Shown here: positions 46,083 to 56,799 of the stretch, one piece after another
How the letters are laid out: each line of letters begins with the position of its first letter
Position numbering within the stretch: position 1 is the first letter of the stretch
Source of the DNA: Callorhinus ursinus
Taxonomy: Eukaryota > Chordata > Mammalia > Carnivora > Otariidae
Direction: 5' to 3'
Length of the DNA stretch: 64,000 bases
Assembly (NCBI RefSeq): GCF_003265705.1
Contig: NW_020312827.1
Location: 23,044,896 to 23,108,895 of the forward strand
The notes under the pieces: model-generated
Seen by the model: the letters and a program-made list of their open reading frames with translations, nothing else
Database searches by the model: none
What the model was told of the DNA's origin: nothing
Program-made: the position numbers and the translations under genes

Positions 46083-47019
46083 TCTTGTTAATTTTATATC
46101 CCACAAATTTACTGAATTCATTGATTAGATCTAAGTTTTTTGATTGAGGCTTTAGGGTTTTCTGTATATAAAACCATGTCATCTGCAAATAGACAATTTT
46201 ACTTCTTCCTTTGCAATGCAGATACATTTTATTTCTTTTTCTTGTCTAATTGCTCTAGCTAGGACTTTTAGTACTATGTTAAATAGGAGCGGTGAGAGTG
46301 GGCCCCTTGTTCTTGTTTCTGATCATAAGTGAAAAACTTTGTTCTTTTACAATTAAGTAGGATATTATCTGTGGGCTGGTTGTGTATGGCCTTTATTATG
46401 CTGAGATATGTTCCTTCCATCCCTAATTTGTTGAGTTTTTATCATGAAAGAATGTATTTTGTTCAATGTCTTTTCTACATCTATTGAAATAATCATATGG
46501 TTTTCTTTCATTCTACTAATGTGATATATCACATTGATTGATTTGCATATGTTGAACCACACGTGTATCGCATGGATAATTCCTGGTTGATTGTGGAGAA
46601 AGATCCCTTCAATGTGCTACTGAATTTGGTTTTCTACTATTTTATTGAGAATTTTTGCATCTATATTCATCAAGTATATTAGCACATAGTTTTCATTTCT
46701 AGTAATGTCCTTTCCTGGTTTTGGTATCAGGATAATGCTAGCCTCATACAATAAGCTTGGGAGTGTTCTCTCCTCTTTGACTTTTTAGAAGAATTTGAGA
46801 AGGACTGGTGTTAATTCTTCTTTAAATGTTTAGTAAAATTCACCAGTGAAACCATCTGGTCCTAGGCTTTTCTTCATTGGGAGATTTTTGATTACTCATT
46901 CCATCTTTTTACTAGTAGGTGTTTATTACTATGAACTTCCATCTTAGAACTGCTTTTGCTGCATCCCATAAGTTTTGGTATGCTGTGCTTCCATTTTCAT
47001 TTGTCTCAAGAAACAATTT

Positions 47020-47192
47020 TTTTTAAGATTTTATTTACTTGAGAGAGAGAGAGAACAGGTGGGGGGAGGATCAGAGGGAGAAGCAGACTCCCCACTGAGA
47101 AGGGAGCCCAATGCGGGGCTTGATCCCAGGACCCTGGGATCATGACCTGAGCTGAAGACAGATGCTTAACTGACTGAGCCACCCAGGTGCTC
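47020..47192 (-). mobile_element. CAN SINE inside the L1
   Basis: Reversed SINE: TTTTTTTAAGATTTTATTTAC, (GA)n, 'agcagactccccactgagaagggagccc', 'cttgatcccaggaccctgggatcatgacctgagc', ending GAGCCACCCAGGTGCTC. AAGAAACAATTTTT on the left and AAGAAACATTTTTA on the right are the target-site copies. Confidence 0.95.
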
Positions 47193-48379
47193 TAAGAAAC
47201 ATTTTTATTTCCCCTTTAATTTATTCTGTGATCCATTCTTTGCTCAGCAGAGTGTTGTTTAATTTCCATGTGTTCATGAATTGTCCAGTTTCCTTGTGTT
47301 ATTGATTTCTAGTTTCATGTCATTTTGGTCAGAGAAGACACTTGGTACGATTTCAATTTATTGAATTTGATAAGGACCTGTTTTGTGACCTAACATATGG
47401 TCTAGCCCAGAAAATGTTCCATGTGTTCTTGAGAATGTGCATTCTGCTGTTGCTGGATAGAATGTTATGCATATGTCTGTCAAGCCCATTCAGTCTATAG
47501 TGTTGTTCAAATCTGCCATTTCCTTATTATCTGTCTAGATGATCTGTCCATCATTGAGAGTGGGGTATTAAAAGTCCCCAGTTACTGTACTACTGTTTAT
47601 TTCTCCTTTTAGCTCTGTTAGTTTTTGCTATTTTTAGGTGCTCTGATGCTGGGTGCATATATATTTACAAGTGTTATATCTTCCTGATGTGTTGATCCCT
47701 TTGTCATTATATGAAAATCTTCTTTGTCCCTTTTTACCATTTTTAATTTAAATTTTATTTTGTCTAAGTATAGCTACCCCTGCCTTTTTTTTTCCCCCTT
47801 TGGTTACCATTTGCTTGAAGTGTCTTTTTCCACTCCTTTACTCTTTAAGGCTAAAGTGAGTCTCTTTTAGGCAGCATAGTGTTGGACCTTTTTTTTTCCC
47901 ATTCAGCCATTCTATGTCTGTTAATTGGAGAATTTAATCTGTTTACATTTAAAGTAATTACTGATAGGTAAGTATTTAATATTGCCATTTTGTTAATTGT
48001 TTAATGGTTGTTCTGTAGATCCATTGTTCATTGTTTCTTATCCTGCTGTCTTTTTTGTTTTGATGTCTTTTGGTATTAGCATGCTTTGACTTACCACGTT
48101 CCTTTGTGTAATTACTATGAGAGTTTCCCTTGTGGTTGCCATGAGGCTTACATAAAATATCTCAAACTTATAACACCCTCTTTTAAACTGACAACATAAT
48201 TTCAATAGAATTCATATACTTTACATTAGTACTTCTCTTCACATTTTAGGTTATTGCTGTTACAGTTTACATGATTTTTATATTGTGTAATAACAAATTA
48301 TTGCATTTATAACTATTCTTGCTACTTTTTAAACTGTAAACTAGAGTTATGAGTTATGCCCCACTATTGCCATATTGCA

Positions 48380-49600
48380 GAATTTAACTATGATTATATA
48401 CTTCCCATTACCAGTGCAATTTATGCTACCTTTTTGTGTTTTTATAATATTAGTGTTCTTTTATTTCTTCTCAAAGATCTCCCTTTAGCATTTCTTATGA
48501 GGCAGTTAGATGGCAATAAACTCCTTCGGCTTTTGTTTGTTCAGGTAAGTATCCCTCCTCCATTCCTGAAAGCTGGCTTTGGCAGGTATAGAATTCTTGG
48601 TTGGTAGTTATTTTTTTTCAATATTTTGAATAGGTCATCCCATTCTCTCCTGGCCTGAAAAGTTTCTGTTAAGAAATCCACCAGTAGTCTTACGGGGTTT
48701 CCCCTGTATGTAACTTCTCTCTTTTCTCTTACTGCTCTTAAAATTCTTTCTGTCCTTTACTTTTAATGGTTATAATGTGTCTTCGTATAGCCCTATTTGG
48801 GTTCAAACTAGTAGGGTTCAACTAGATCTCATTGTCCATTTCTCTCCCCAGGTTTAGGAAATTTTCAGCCATTATTACTTTAAACATACTTTCTGTCCCT
48901 TTCTCTTTTCCTTCTGGAATTTCCATAATGGAAATATTCTTTCTTTTCATTATGTCCTATAATCCCATAGGCTTTCTTCACTCTTTTTAATTTTTTTTTT
49001 CTTTTTCTCCTCTGACTGGGTAATTTTCAATGTCCTATCCTCCAGGTTGCTGATTCTTTCTGCGTGGTCAAGTCTACTTTTGAAACTTTCTACTGAATTC
49101 TTCAGCTTAGTTATTGTATTTTTCAACTCTTTAAGATTTTTGTTTCTTTTTAAGATTTATTCATTTATTTTAGAGAGAGACAGAGCATGAGCAGTGGGGG
49201 CTGGTCAGAGGGAGAGGGAAAGAGAGAATCTCAACCCCGCTGAACAAAGAGGCTACGTCAGGACTCGATCCCAGCACAGCGAGATCATGACCTGAGTCAA
49301 AATCAAGAGTAGGCCACCAAACTGACTGAGCCACCCAGGCACCCCTGGTTTTACTTTTGATGGCTCTTATTTCCTTGCCTATCTTCTTGTTTTGTTTTCC
49401 TCCATTATCTTCCTAATTTAGTGATCTGTGTTTTCTTATAGTTCACTAAACGTCCATAAAAAGATTACTTTGAATTCTTTGTCTGACAGTTCACAGATCT
49501 CCATTTCTGTAGGGTCAGTTATTGGAGCCTATTAGTTTCCTCTGATGGTGAAACTATCACCTCACATTTCCCTGATTTTTCCTAACCCTTGATTCCTTAC
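48380..49600 (-). pseudogene. Decayed L1 ORF1
   Basis: Between the ORF2 start and the 5' UTR. Blocks 'ggcaggtatagaattcttggttggtagtt', 'cattctctcctggcctgaaaagtttctgttaagaaatccaccagtagtcttacgggg' and 'gtttaggaaattttcagccatt' are the reversed RRM/C-terminal region of the L1 RNA-binding protein. The AT-rich stretch 48960-49140 corresponds to the coiled-coil part. Multiple stops and one SINE break it. Confidence 0.75.
49149..49345 (-). mobile_element. CAN SINE inside the L1, older copy
   Basis: Reversed SINE: TTTTTAAGATTTATTCATTTATTTTAGAGAG, 'ctggtcagagggagag', 'tctcaaccccgctgaacaaagaggctacgtcaggactcgatcccag', 'atcatgacctgagtcaaaatcaagagt', ending GAGCCACCCAGGCACCCC. It is diverged from the other two L1-nested copies, so probably the first to insert. 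Clear target-site duplicates were not found. Confidence 0.94.
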
Positions 49601-51430
49601 ATTGGTATCTACAAATCTACTGGAGCTCCTCTTCCAGGCTTTACAGGTTCGTTTTGGTAGAGATAGTTCCTCATCAGTCAGCTCAGTTTGGGTTTCCAGG
49701 AGTCTGCTGGTAATGCCTTTGGGCAGGTGAGGCCTGCTCTTATATTCTAATTTGGAGCAAGGCAACTATTCAAGCTCTGAGGACAGGGATGGGGTGGGAG
49801 GGAGAGGTTACTGGCTAAAAATAGGTAAGACTGCTGGCTTTGTTCCCTACCCTAGTGAGGTTGTAGGATGGGCTCCACAGTTGCCTAGATTCTCTGGTCA
49901 AGCTCACTAGATAGTCAGGACTGACTACTATATTACATAGTGGACATAGCAGACATAGCTAATAAATTAGCTTCCCTGCTCCAGCAGGGCAGCAGGCCCA
50001 GGGCCTGTCCAGCTCTTCTGGAGAGCCGAATCAGGCCTGAATGTGCAATGAATTCCCCGGTCACATGGTGCCACTGGTTTTGCTCTACAGATGGGGGACA
50101 CCATGGGCTGTGCTCTCTGTTCAATTGCCACTGTACCTAGGGCTGGTGAATGGGCTCTGCAGCTTCCTGTGTGCTCTGGTTAAGTTACCTTGGTAGACAG
50201 GCTGAAGGCTGTATTCAGCAATGAGCAAAGCTATGAATTAGATTCCCTACCAGGGTGCAGCAGGAGAAGCAGTTCTAAAACTGGTAAAGCTGTTTATTGT
50301 CTTAAACTCAAGCCAACCTGCATTCCCAAGTTCCCTGACTGACCAGGCCCACTGTCTTTGCTCTGCAAACTATTGGCTCTGTCAGCCCTTCTCTCAGCTT
50401 GAATGCCACTGAGCCATATAGCTTCCAGGGGAAGTCACCAGCCTTTCTGGTGAAATGGGGCTGGAAGACACTCTCCACAGTAGATGAGGCTATGTCTCAC
50501 AGCCCCCTTTCCTGGGCAGGAGGGAGAGAGGCTGCTCCAATCTACTCTCAATTTCCCAAACAGGCTCTCTGGTTTGGAGGAGCCAGGAGCTACCCTCAGC
50601 CTTGGCTATGAATTAATCCCCCTACCTATGCATATCAAGGGAAGCTTCCAGACCCAGTACTGGTTAGGGCCATCAGCCCTGCCTGCCTGCTTCTCTGCTT
50701 GAGTACCAGTGGGCTGCAAAACTTCCAGGAGTTGTCGGTAGCCCTTCTGGTAAGATGGGGCTTGAATGAACTCTCTACAATGGGTGGGGCTGTGACTCAG
50801 CACCTTGCTTGGGCATGGGCAAACCAGGCTCTACAGCCAGCAAAGCTCCTTGTTTAAGGAACCAAATCAGATGGCTCTACACCCTAAGTTCCCTGGACAG
50901 AGTGTGCCCCCCACTTGGTTCTGCAGATTAGCAAAGCCAATGGTTGGATTACCACTTGGGTTGCTGCAGATATGGACTCAGTCTGCCAAGACCCTTGTGC
51001 CAGTTGTTGTAATCCTCTCCCCTCTTTCTACATCACAGTCAGATTACCAGTGGTCAGGCCCTGCAGATTTCCCTACAACCCCCATGGTGCAAGACTGAGG
51101 TAGGATCTCCCACAAAGTGACCCACGATGCTGGGGGGGGGCTGGTTCTCTTTCCTCCTGGAGGAACTGGAGGCTCAGGGGGGTACCTCTATGCATGGCAC
51201 TGCACCATTCTGGGGGAGGGGCATATCAACACGTAGCCCCTTTTTTTCCCCTTCTAATGCAGTCCGTCTTGGCCTCTATGATGGAGGCAGTTGCTTCATC
51301 CTTACTACCATGTTCTAAAATTCTCTCAGTGGATCTCGTTCTTGAACAGATGTTAGTTACTCTTATAAGGGAGAGTGAAGTAGGGAACAACCTGTATCAG
51401 CATTTTGGTGGCATCATTCTCTATGGTGTC
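49600..51430 (-). promoter_or_regulatory. L1 5' UTR with internal repeats
   Basis: About 1.8 kb of GC-richer sequence without open frames of note. It contains repeated phrases such as 'ggggctggaagacactctccacagtagatgaggctatgtctcacagccccc' (50456-50510) and its copy 'ggggcttgaatgaactctctacaatgggtggggctgtgactcagcacc' (50756-50803). In L1 elements this region carries an internal RNA polymerase II promoter; activity of this dead copy is not implied. Confidence 0.65.
50398..50830 (-). repeat. 300-bp tandem-type monomers in the L1 5' UTR
   Basis: The segment beginning CTTGAATGCCACTGAGCC at 50398 recurs as CTTGAGTACCAGTGGGCTG at 50698, exactly 300 bp later. It stays alignable for about 120-130 bp through 'cttccagg', 'ccttctggt', 'atggggct', 'ctctccaca/ctctctaca' and 'cttgcttgggcatggg / ctttcctgggcagg'. 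Earlier parts (49870-50250) share 'gggctctgcag' and 'ctctggt(t/c)aag' phrases and may be older monomers. Confidence 0.7.
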
Positions 51431-51434
51431 TTAT

Positions 51435-52865
51435 TAAAGAGAAGTATAGCCTGCAATGTCCTCCTGAATCCTCAGTTCTTCATGGCTAAAAATGTCACCG
51501 GCTCTAAGTAGTAGGAAGTAGTAGGAAGTAGTAGTAGAAAGGAATGAGGAGTTTGGGTAAAGACTCTGGCCCGTTCGTGGACCCGGAATTTTACACAGGA
51601 AGGAGGACCCTGAGGTGGTCCACATCATTAAAGGGGTTAAACCAATGGAAACCATCCCAATCTTCAACTGCCATTCATCATTACCTGGGTAAGTCCAGAC
51701 CCTCATTTTCAAGCTCCTCTACCCTCCATCTAAGAGATTCCTATTTAAAAGTACAGATCAGAACAGCAGTGGGTTTAGGGGTAGGGAACACTAATGACAA
51801 CACAGACCCTGCCCTGTGAGCCAGCCAGCCACACAAGGTCAGCAGAAGCCCTCAGAGACCTTGTCCTTCAGATGGCTGGCAGGCGACTCAGCTTGCTGAG
51901 GAGGCACGCCCTCAATACCGGTACTGCTGCTTCCACATTTAGATTGCACCGCATTACCTCACTGCCAGCCAATCGGCACCTCCCAAGGCTCAGCACACAT
52001 TCTCCCCTTTGCCACAGACATTGCCTCATGTCGCTCTCTGCTCTTAGAGCATACTGCGCATTGTGTGCCCAGGGCCTATGGGGAAGGGGGAGGGCAATCC
52101 AGGGGAGGTGGCAGAAGGAGAGAGGTGGCCATTGGGGTCACAGGCACCAGCAGCCTCTCCCCTCCAGGCCCTCCTGTTTTGTGCCCATGAGGTTAGCATC
52201 ACAGGAATGCAGTATTCGGCACGCCTCGGCCCTCGCAGTTGGGATGGGGGTGGGACAAGAGTGGTGGGCAGAGGTGGTGAGAGCCAGCTCAGCAAGCACA
52301 GAGGAAGCAAAGCTCTCTGGTGAGGTCAGTGGTCTGTGAAATCCCTGGAAACTGAGGCCCTGCCAGCTCTGTATTGGGGAGAATGACTATTTTCCCACCT
52401 CCCGCCTCAAACCCTGATTCAGAGAACCCAGGACCAAACTACAGCCGCTGGCAGCTCTGCCAACAGAACGGAAGAGCAGAAACGAATACTTTAGGCAATC
52501 AGGGCATCCCTTAGAACCAAGACACACCCAAGTTGCTAAAGCAGGGGACAGATCTTGAGAAAGGCATGAGCAAAGTATCATAAGCACTGGATAAGTATGT
52601 GCCCGTAAGTCTAAGCCTATAGTAGGGACACCGGACTCACAGTGGGGACGGAGCCCAGAGAGATACTGAGCCCCACCACCCACCACGGAAGCTATGTATG
52701 CTACCCACGCCTCAGTCAACCCTCCTGCTTCTTAGAAGGCCTCCAAGCTCACTCTAGTGGGGAACCTTCAGACATAGGCATTTTTATCCTCATGCAGTCT
52801 CACTTCAAAGTTTTTTTTTCTCCAGATACAACCAGGAATGTTAATATATCTTTAAATAGAGAAAA
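51435..52865. other. Unique sequence, no gene seen
   Basis: Starts with a small AAGTAGTAGG triplicate (51507-51537). It then runs GC-richer at 51800-52330, where a forward frame of 181 codons (51794-52339) and opposite frames overlap. None has a recognised domain. No exon supported. Confidence 0.4.
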
Positions 52866-52869
52866 AGGA

Positions 52870-52915
52870 AGGGGGGCGGAGTCGAAGGGGCAGGGCGGGA
52901 AACCATTATAAATCT
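52870..52915 (+). promoter_or_regulatory. GC-box and TATA-like module
   Basis: GGGGGGCGGAG (52871-52881) and GGGGCAGGGCGGGA (52887-52900) are Sp1-type GC boxes. They are followed at once by ATTATAAAT (52905-52913), a TATA-like string. A start about 25-30 bp downstream would fall near 52940. No gene or long frame with recognisable product follows, so this is a motif-only candidate. Confidence 0.3.
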
Positions 52916-52919
52916 TCAC

Positions 52920-53860
52920 AGGGTGTTCAATATTTTACACGAACACAGCTATCCGGCAGCAATAATGGCCGCACAGATGTGCCACATGTGTGTACTGTTA
53001 ACAGCTTTCCACACACCGAGGAGGAAAGCGTGGTCAGGGAACACAGAGGAGAAATACTAATGAGGAGTGAAATCAGGTGATTCGAGACACTCTCCATTCA
53101 ATGTCTATGTGCACAAAGAAAAGGCGGGGGTCGCTTCCCACCAACGTCAGACCTCCACCTCCCATGGTGGTTTCCCTTTGCACTTTGCAAGCCCAGAAAG
53201 CTTCTCCAGCAGCAGAGCACACGGGTCCTCCTATAGATTAACTGTTGTGACTTCATCGGTCCCTCCCTGGGTAGAGAGAGGGACTCTGAGTTCGGATGCC
53301 ATTCTGTCCAGTTATCGAATCCCCAGTTGTCATACACTCTACCCAGAAGGGGGATACTATAAACACATCCATCAGAAAAAAACAGTTCAATTATAGTAGA
53401 GCAGGAGGCCTGTTGCAAGTCAATCTGCTTGCTAGATTTAAAGCGCTAATGAAATTTTATGGAGGCAGAGAGGAAGGAGCCAAAGAGAGTCAAAAGGAAA
53501 CTGATCCTGGTGTTGTGCTCCCAACAATCGGATATGCTGCCACCTTTCAGCTCTCGGGTGACCTATCTAGACCTATCTAGGAAGACATGTTTTTCCCTAC
53601 TACAACCACAGTGACCGTGATTTTGTGTGGAGGACGCAAGGCAGGGAAGGAGCCTCGGGAAGCAGAAGCCACCTCACGTCAAAAGACACTTAACAATGTT
53701 GTTTGGAATCACCCTTCACCCCATTCTCACAACTGTCTGGGGGCCTCTTCTGCATCAGACCAAGGTCTCAAAATAGCCAATAGTGAGAGATGAGCTGGGC
53801 CCTTAAAAAGGGTTAAAAAGAAATCATTTGCCATCAGTTCCTTAAAAAGCAACAAGAACC
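52920..53860. other. Unique sequence, no gene seen
   Basis: Frames of about 94-109 codons exist on both strands (53067-53580) without known domains. An 11-bp duplication GACCTATCTAG occurs at about 53560-53581. No exon supported. Confidence 0.4.
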
Positions 53861-53861
53861 A

Positions 53862-53864
53862 AAA

Positions 53865-53903
<39 letters not shown>

Positions 53904-53905
53904 AT

Positions 53906-53948
<43 letters not shown>
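53862..53948. repeat. (AAAT)n-(AAAG)n compound microsatellite
   Basis: An AAAT run of about 45 bp passes directly into an AAAG run of about 42 bp. Such A-rich tetranucleotides often start from retroposon tails, but no SINE body is recognisable upstream. Confidence 0.97.
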
Positions 53949-53949
53949 A

Positions 53950-54550
53950 GAGAAAAGGTACAGTTAGTAGAAAAGCTTCAGCCCCACTTTGCAAAGCCAA
54001 CTTACTTTCAGCCTTTTTTATTTAATTTACTACCTAAAGGATAATACACACATTTTCAAAACCTGGTTAAAAAAAGAAACCTATTACATAACTGTAATGG
54101 GCCTGGCAGCTATTGTTGTAGTGAACACACTGGACATCTCGTTTCAGAGAGACAGATTTCAAGGTCTGAGGCCTGAGCATTCTTTCCGGGTGGCCCAGTG
54201 AGCCAGCTTCCTAGACAGAAATGACAGAATATGAATCTAACTATATCATAGGGGGAGAGGAGAAAGCCACTTCTGAACAATTAAAGGAATGGAGATGGGG
54301 CAGGTGGTCATTGAACTGTTTTTATCTTTTTCTTTCAAATAAGGGAACAATAGAATCTGGTATCTCCCTTAAATGCAGTGGGCAGAGGCTGGTCATCTAT
54401 ACATAGTGAATGAAGTGAGCAAATCCCCATGTTGCAGGACCACTGGGCACAACCTCCAGGGCCAACAGGGCCCCCTGAGGAAGAACAAGGTAGAGGTATA
54501 AGTCTCCCTGGAACTCCATCATAGAACTGGACAGACTCTAGCCCATCTCC
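53950..54550. other. Unique sequence, no gene seen
   Basis: No gene or clear repeat recognised; only short frames. Confidence 0.4.
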
Positions 54551-54554
54551 CTCG

Positions 54555-54660
54555 TTTGCTGCCGTGGAGGAAACTGTGGGTCTCGGAGAGTGGGTGACTT
54601 GCCCAGGGCCGTACACGGCTGGAATTCAGGTCTCCTACTTCTTCCTCCAGGGCCCACTAC
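54555..54660 (-). mobile_element. MIR SINE fragment
   Basis: 'gctgccgtggaggaaactgtgggtctcggagagtgggtgacttgcccagggccgtacacggctggaattcaggtctcc' is a reversed MIR central region. Confidence 0.55.
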
Positions 54661-54663
54661 CAC

Positions 54664-54800
54664 CTTGCTACCCAAAACAGGATCCACAAATCAGGAGCAT
54701 CGACAGTGCCTGGAAGCTGGTGAGAAAAACAGCCTTGGGCTCACCCAGACCTACTGACTCAGAATTTACGGATCCCCAGGTGATCAAAATGCACATTACA
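54664..54800 (+). mobile_element. MER5-type hAT-Charlie element, partial
   Basis: 'caggagcatcgacagtgcctggaagctggtgagaaa', 'gggctcacccagacctactgactcagaattt', 'gatccccaggtgatcaaaatgcac' follow the MER5A/B order. It is a non-autonomous DNA transposon relic; the terminal inverted repeats are lost. Confidence 0.75.
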
Positions 54801-54829
54801 GCATCAGCCCTTCCAGAGGCTTCCTTCAG

Positions 54830-56530
54830 GAAAGCAGAAGGGCATGAAAATCTTCTCACACGTCCTCCAGGAGCAGTCAGCATGCTCTCTGGGGAGGAGG
54901 CACGTAGATACACCCGAATGCAGGGAGCAGACTGCTCAGGAGAGTGGATGCCCCTTTGGATCTCAGTGATGGTGGGCTTCTCGGGGCCTGCTTGATCTTG
55001 TTCTCACCAAGGTCCAGAATGGCCTTCACCAGTGGGAGATATGCCCCGGCCTAACTGAGGGTCCTGGCAGCAGGCCTCTATCTAGAGACCCCGATCCTTT
55101 CGGGAATCTGCAGGTGCCAAGCAGGCACGTTGTCTAAATGCTTGGCCTACCCCACAGCTCAGAATGCACCAGATTCCTATGCAGCAAGAACAGCCAAGAC
55201 AGCACCTTACACACACTATTGTACCTTCCACAGCCGGAAGAAGAGTTATCTGTGGAGTTGTTGCTGAGTAGCTTTGCCTTTTCCCGCCAACATTTTCCAT
55301 GGTGAATATCAGCTCTCTCTTTATGTCTTCATGTTATGTTTGTATTGACTGGGCACACTCTGAAGCATGACAGAAAATACACCATAGCCTCGAAGTCTCT
55401 GAGCCAAGGCAGCTGGAGATGGGGCAGAGGGAGACTGAAGAAGCAACCCTGAGCCCTACAGGAAGCCAAAAAGCCTTGAATACCCCTTCTCAGTGATGCC
55501 TCCCAAGTGAGGATGGTGCTGTGTTTCCACTTGCAGGCCAGGAGAAGCCAAGTGATTTGCTTAAATCCCACCCAGGCGCTCAAAGGCAGAACTCCGCCTA
55601 GAATACAGGAGCTTTCACAGGCCCGCGCGTACTCTCCCCCAGGCTGCATGAGGGAACAGTGGAAATATCACAACATGAAAAAGGGGAGTGAAAGAGGGGG
55701 CACCTCACATTTAGCCATTATCTTTTTGTACCAAGAGCAGTCCTTTACATGAGAATGTGCGATAGGTTATGAGGACATCTGGAAAATAACGTGTCAATAA
55801 CAAAGGGAGTAAGATAGGCAGAAGATAGAAAAGTGTAACATGATGAGGGGAAACACTCACAGGTATGGAATGATGAGTACTGCACAACAATTTTTCAGTA
55901 TTCAAAACAGCAACTATTGAGAATACAATCAGAAGTAAACACACACAAGCATCCAAATTTTATCCTGTAAAATTCAGGTACAGAAGTTTATACTTAAAAA
56001 AATTCAGCTTATTGAGTTACCTACTCTCAGGTTTTCATTTACTTATTCTTGCTTTGTGCACATATTAACCATCTTGGTTATTTCAGTCCCTGTACAAAAT
56101 CAATTTCAAAATAAAAAATTAGAAAGTGATGAGGCTCATACAAGGGGTACCTATGGTAATAACAGCTGACATCCAGAAATGAAGAAGAAACTGACAACCA
56201 AAAAACCAAAAAAAAAAATTTTTTTAATGCTAAAAAACTGGTAAAGAATACAAAAATACAGAAGTAGGATGCCAAAAGCCCTATACCTAACATAGCAATA
56301 ATTGTATATGTGGATTATGTACCGACTCTTTAAGGAAAGGCTAAACTATGACTGATACCTTACAAAATGTTTAAGAAAATGAGGATGCTTTCATTTTGGA
56401 AAGATGACTGGCAGATTAGCTCAGATTTAAAATAATTTGAGATGTATAAAGAGATAAAATCCAAAAAAATTCTCTCAACAGGAACTTCTCTCATTGGCCA
56501 AAAATGGGGATCTTTTAGAAGAATCTTTAC
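54830..56530. other. Unique sequence with one possible MIR fragment
   Basis: A MIR-like bit ('gccaggagaagccaagtgatttgcttaaatcccacccaggcgctcaaaggcagaactc') lies at 55540-55600. A9/T7 stretch at 56211-56225. No gene or other repeat recognised. Confidence 0.4.
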
Positions 56531-56532
56531 AG

Positions 56533-56798
56533 GAGTAGTTCTCAAACTTCAGCATGATCCAACTCACCCGGAAGGCCTGTTAAACTCAGTGGATTGCTCA
56601 TCCCCTTTAATCTTTGCAACAATCCTGTGCTAGCATTATTCCAATATTCCACAGAGGGAAATGGCATTTTAGAGAGGTTAGCTCACTTGCCCTAGGTCAT
56701 ACATCAAAAGATGCTGACTCCATGGGCTGGGGATTGTGCCTCTAACAAACTTCCAGCTGATGCTGTTGGTCCACAGATCACACTTCGGGAACCACTGC
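56533..56798 (-). mobile_element. MER5A-type element interrupted by a MIR
   Basis: The left half (56533-56600) starts AGTAGTTCTCAAACTTCAGC and includes 'cccggaaggcctgttaaactcagtggattgct'. The right half (about 56708-56798) has 'tctaacaaacttccagctgatgctgttggtccacagatcacacttcgggaaccactg'. The ends form the MER5 terminal inverted repeat (AGTNGTTCTCAAA / TTCGGGAACCACT), giving a near-complete hAT relic split by about 105 bp. Confidence 0.8.
56601..56707 (-). mobile_element. MIR SINE inside the MER5 element
   Basis: 'cctttaatctttgcaacaatcctgtgctagcattattccaatattccacagagggaaatggcattttagagaggttagctcacttgccctaggtcata' is a reversed MIR lying within the MER5 relic. Confidence 0.75.
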
Positions 56799-56799
56799 T

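Larger units (their letters stand above)
44130..48000 (-). pseudogene. Decayed L1 ORF2 (endonuclease / reverse transcriptase)
   Basis: Broken copy of the L1 replicase, originally about 1275 residues with AP-type endonuclease, reverse transcriptase and Cys-rich C-terminal domain. Surviving peptides include IELPHDPAILLLGIYPKE (44374-44430), KLLEENIRTKLLD (45130-45190), INVIYHISRMKENHMIIS (46480-46535) and LINEFSKFVGYKIN (46045-46120). The catalytic FADD segment near 46177-46189 is put out of frame by a small deletion. The endonuclease end lies at about 47250-48000. Open pieces never exceed about 90 codons, and the frame is cut by two SINEs and one tandem triplication, so no active protein is made. 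Confidence 0.85.
43700..51430 (-). mobile_element. Near full-length, inactive LINE-1 (L1M type)
   Basis: Read on the minus strand, L1 parts occur in order from about 51430 down to 43700: 5' UTR, ORF1, ORF2 (endonuclease, reverse transcriptase, C-terminal domain), 3' UTR. Total is about 7.7 kb, or about 7.2 kb without three inserted CAN SINEs. Both frames are broken throughout. The 3' UTR ('aggtgtacagtttacatatatt...', 43740-44130) fits an older mammalian L1M family, not a currently active one. Target-site duplicates are not certain; ggtgtctt occurs near both ends (43688 and 51425). Confidence 0.85.

Noticed and set aside
51507..51537. AAGTAGTAGG triplicate
   Set aside because: Too short to be more than local slippage; kept only as a note.
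51794..52339. 181-codon plus-strand frame in GC-richer sequence
   Set aside because: Overlaps frames on the opposite strand, shows no known domain and no splice-bounded structure.
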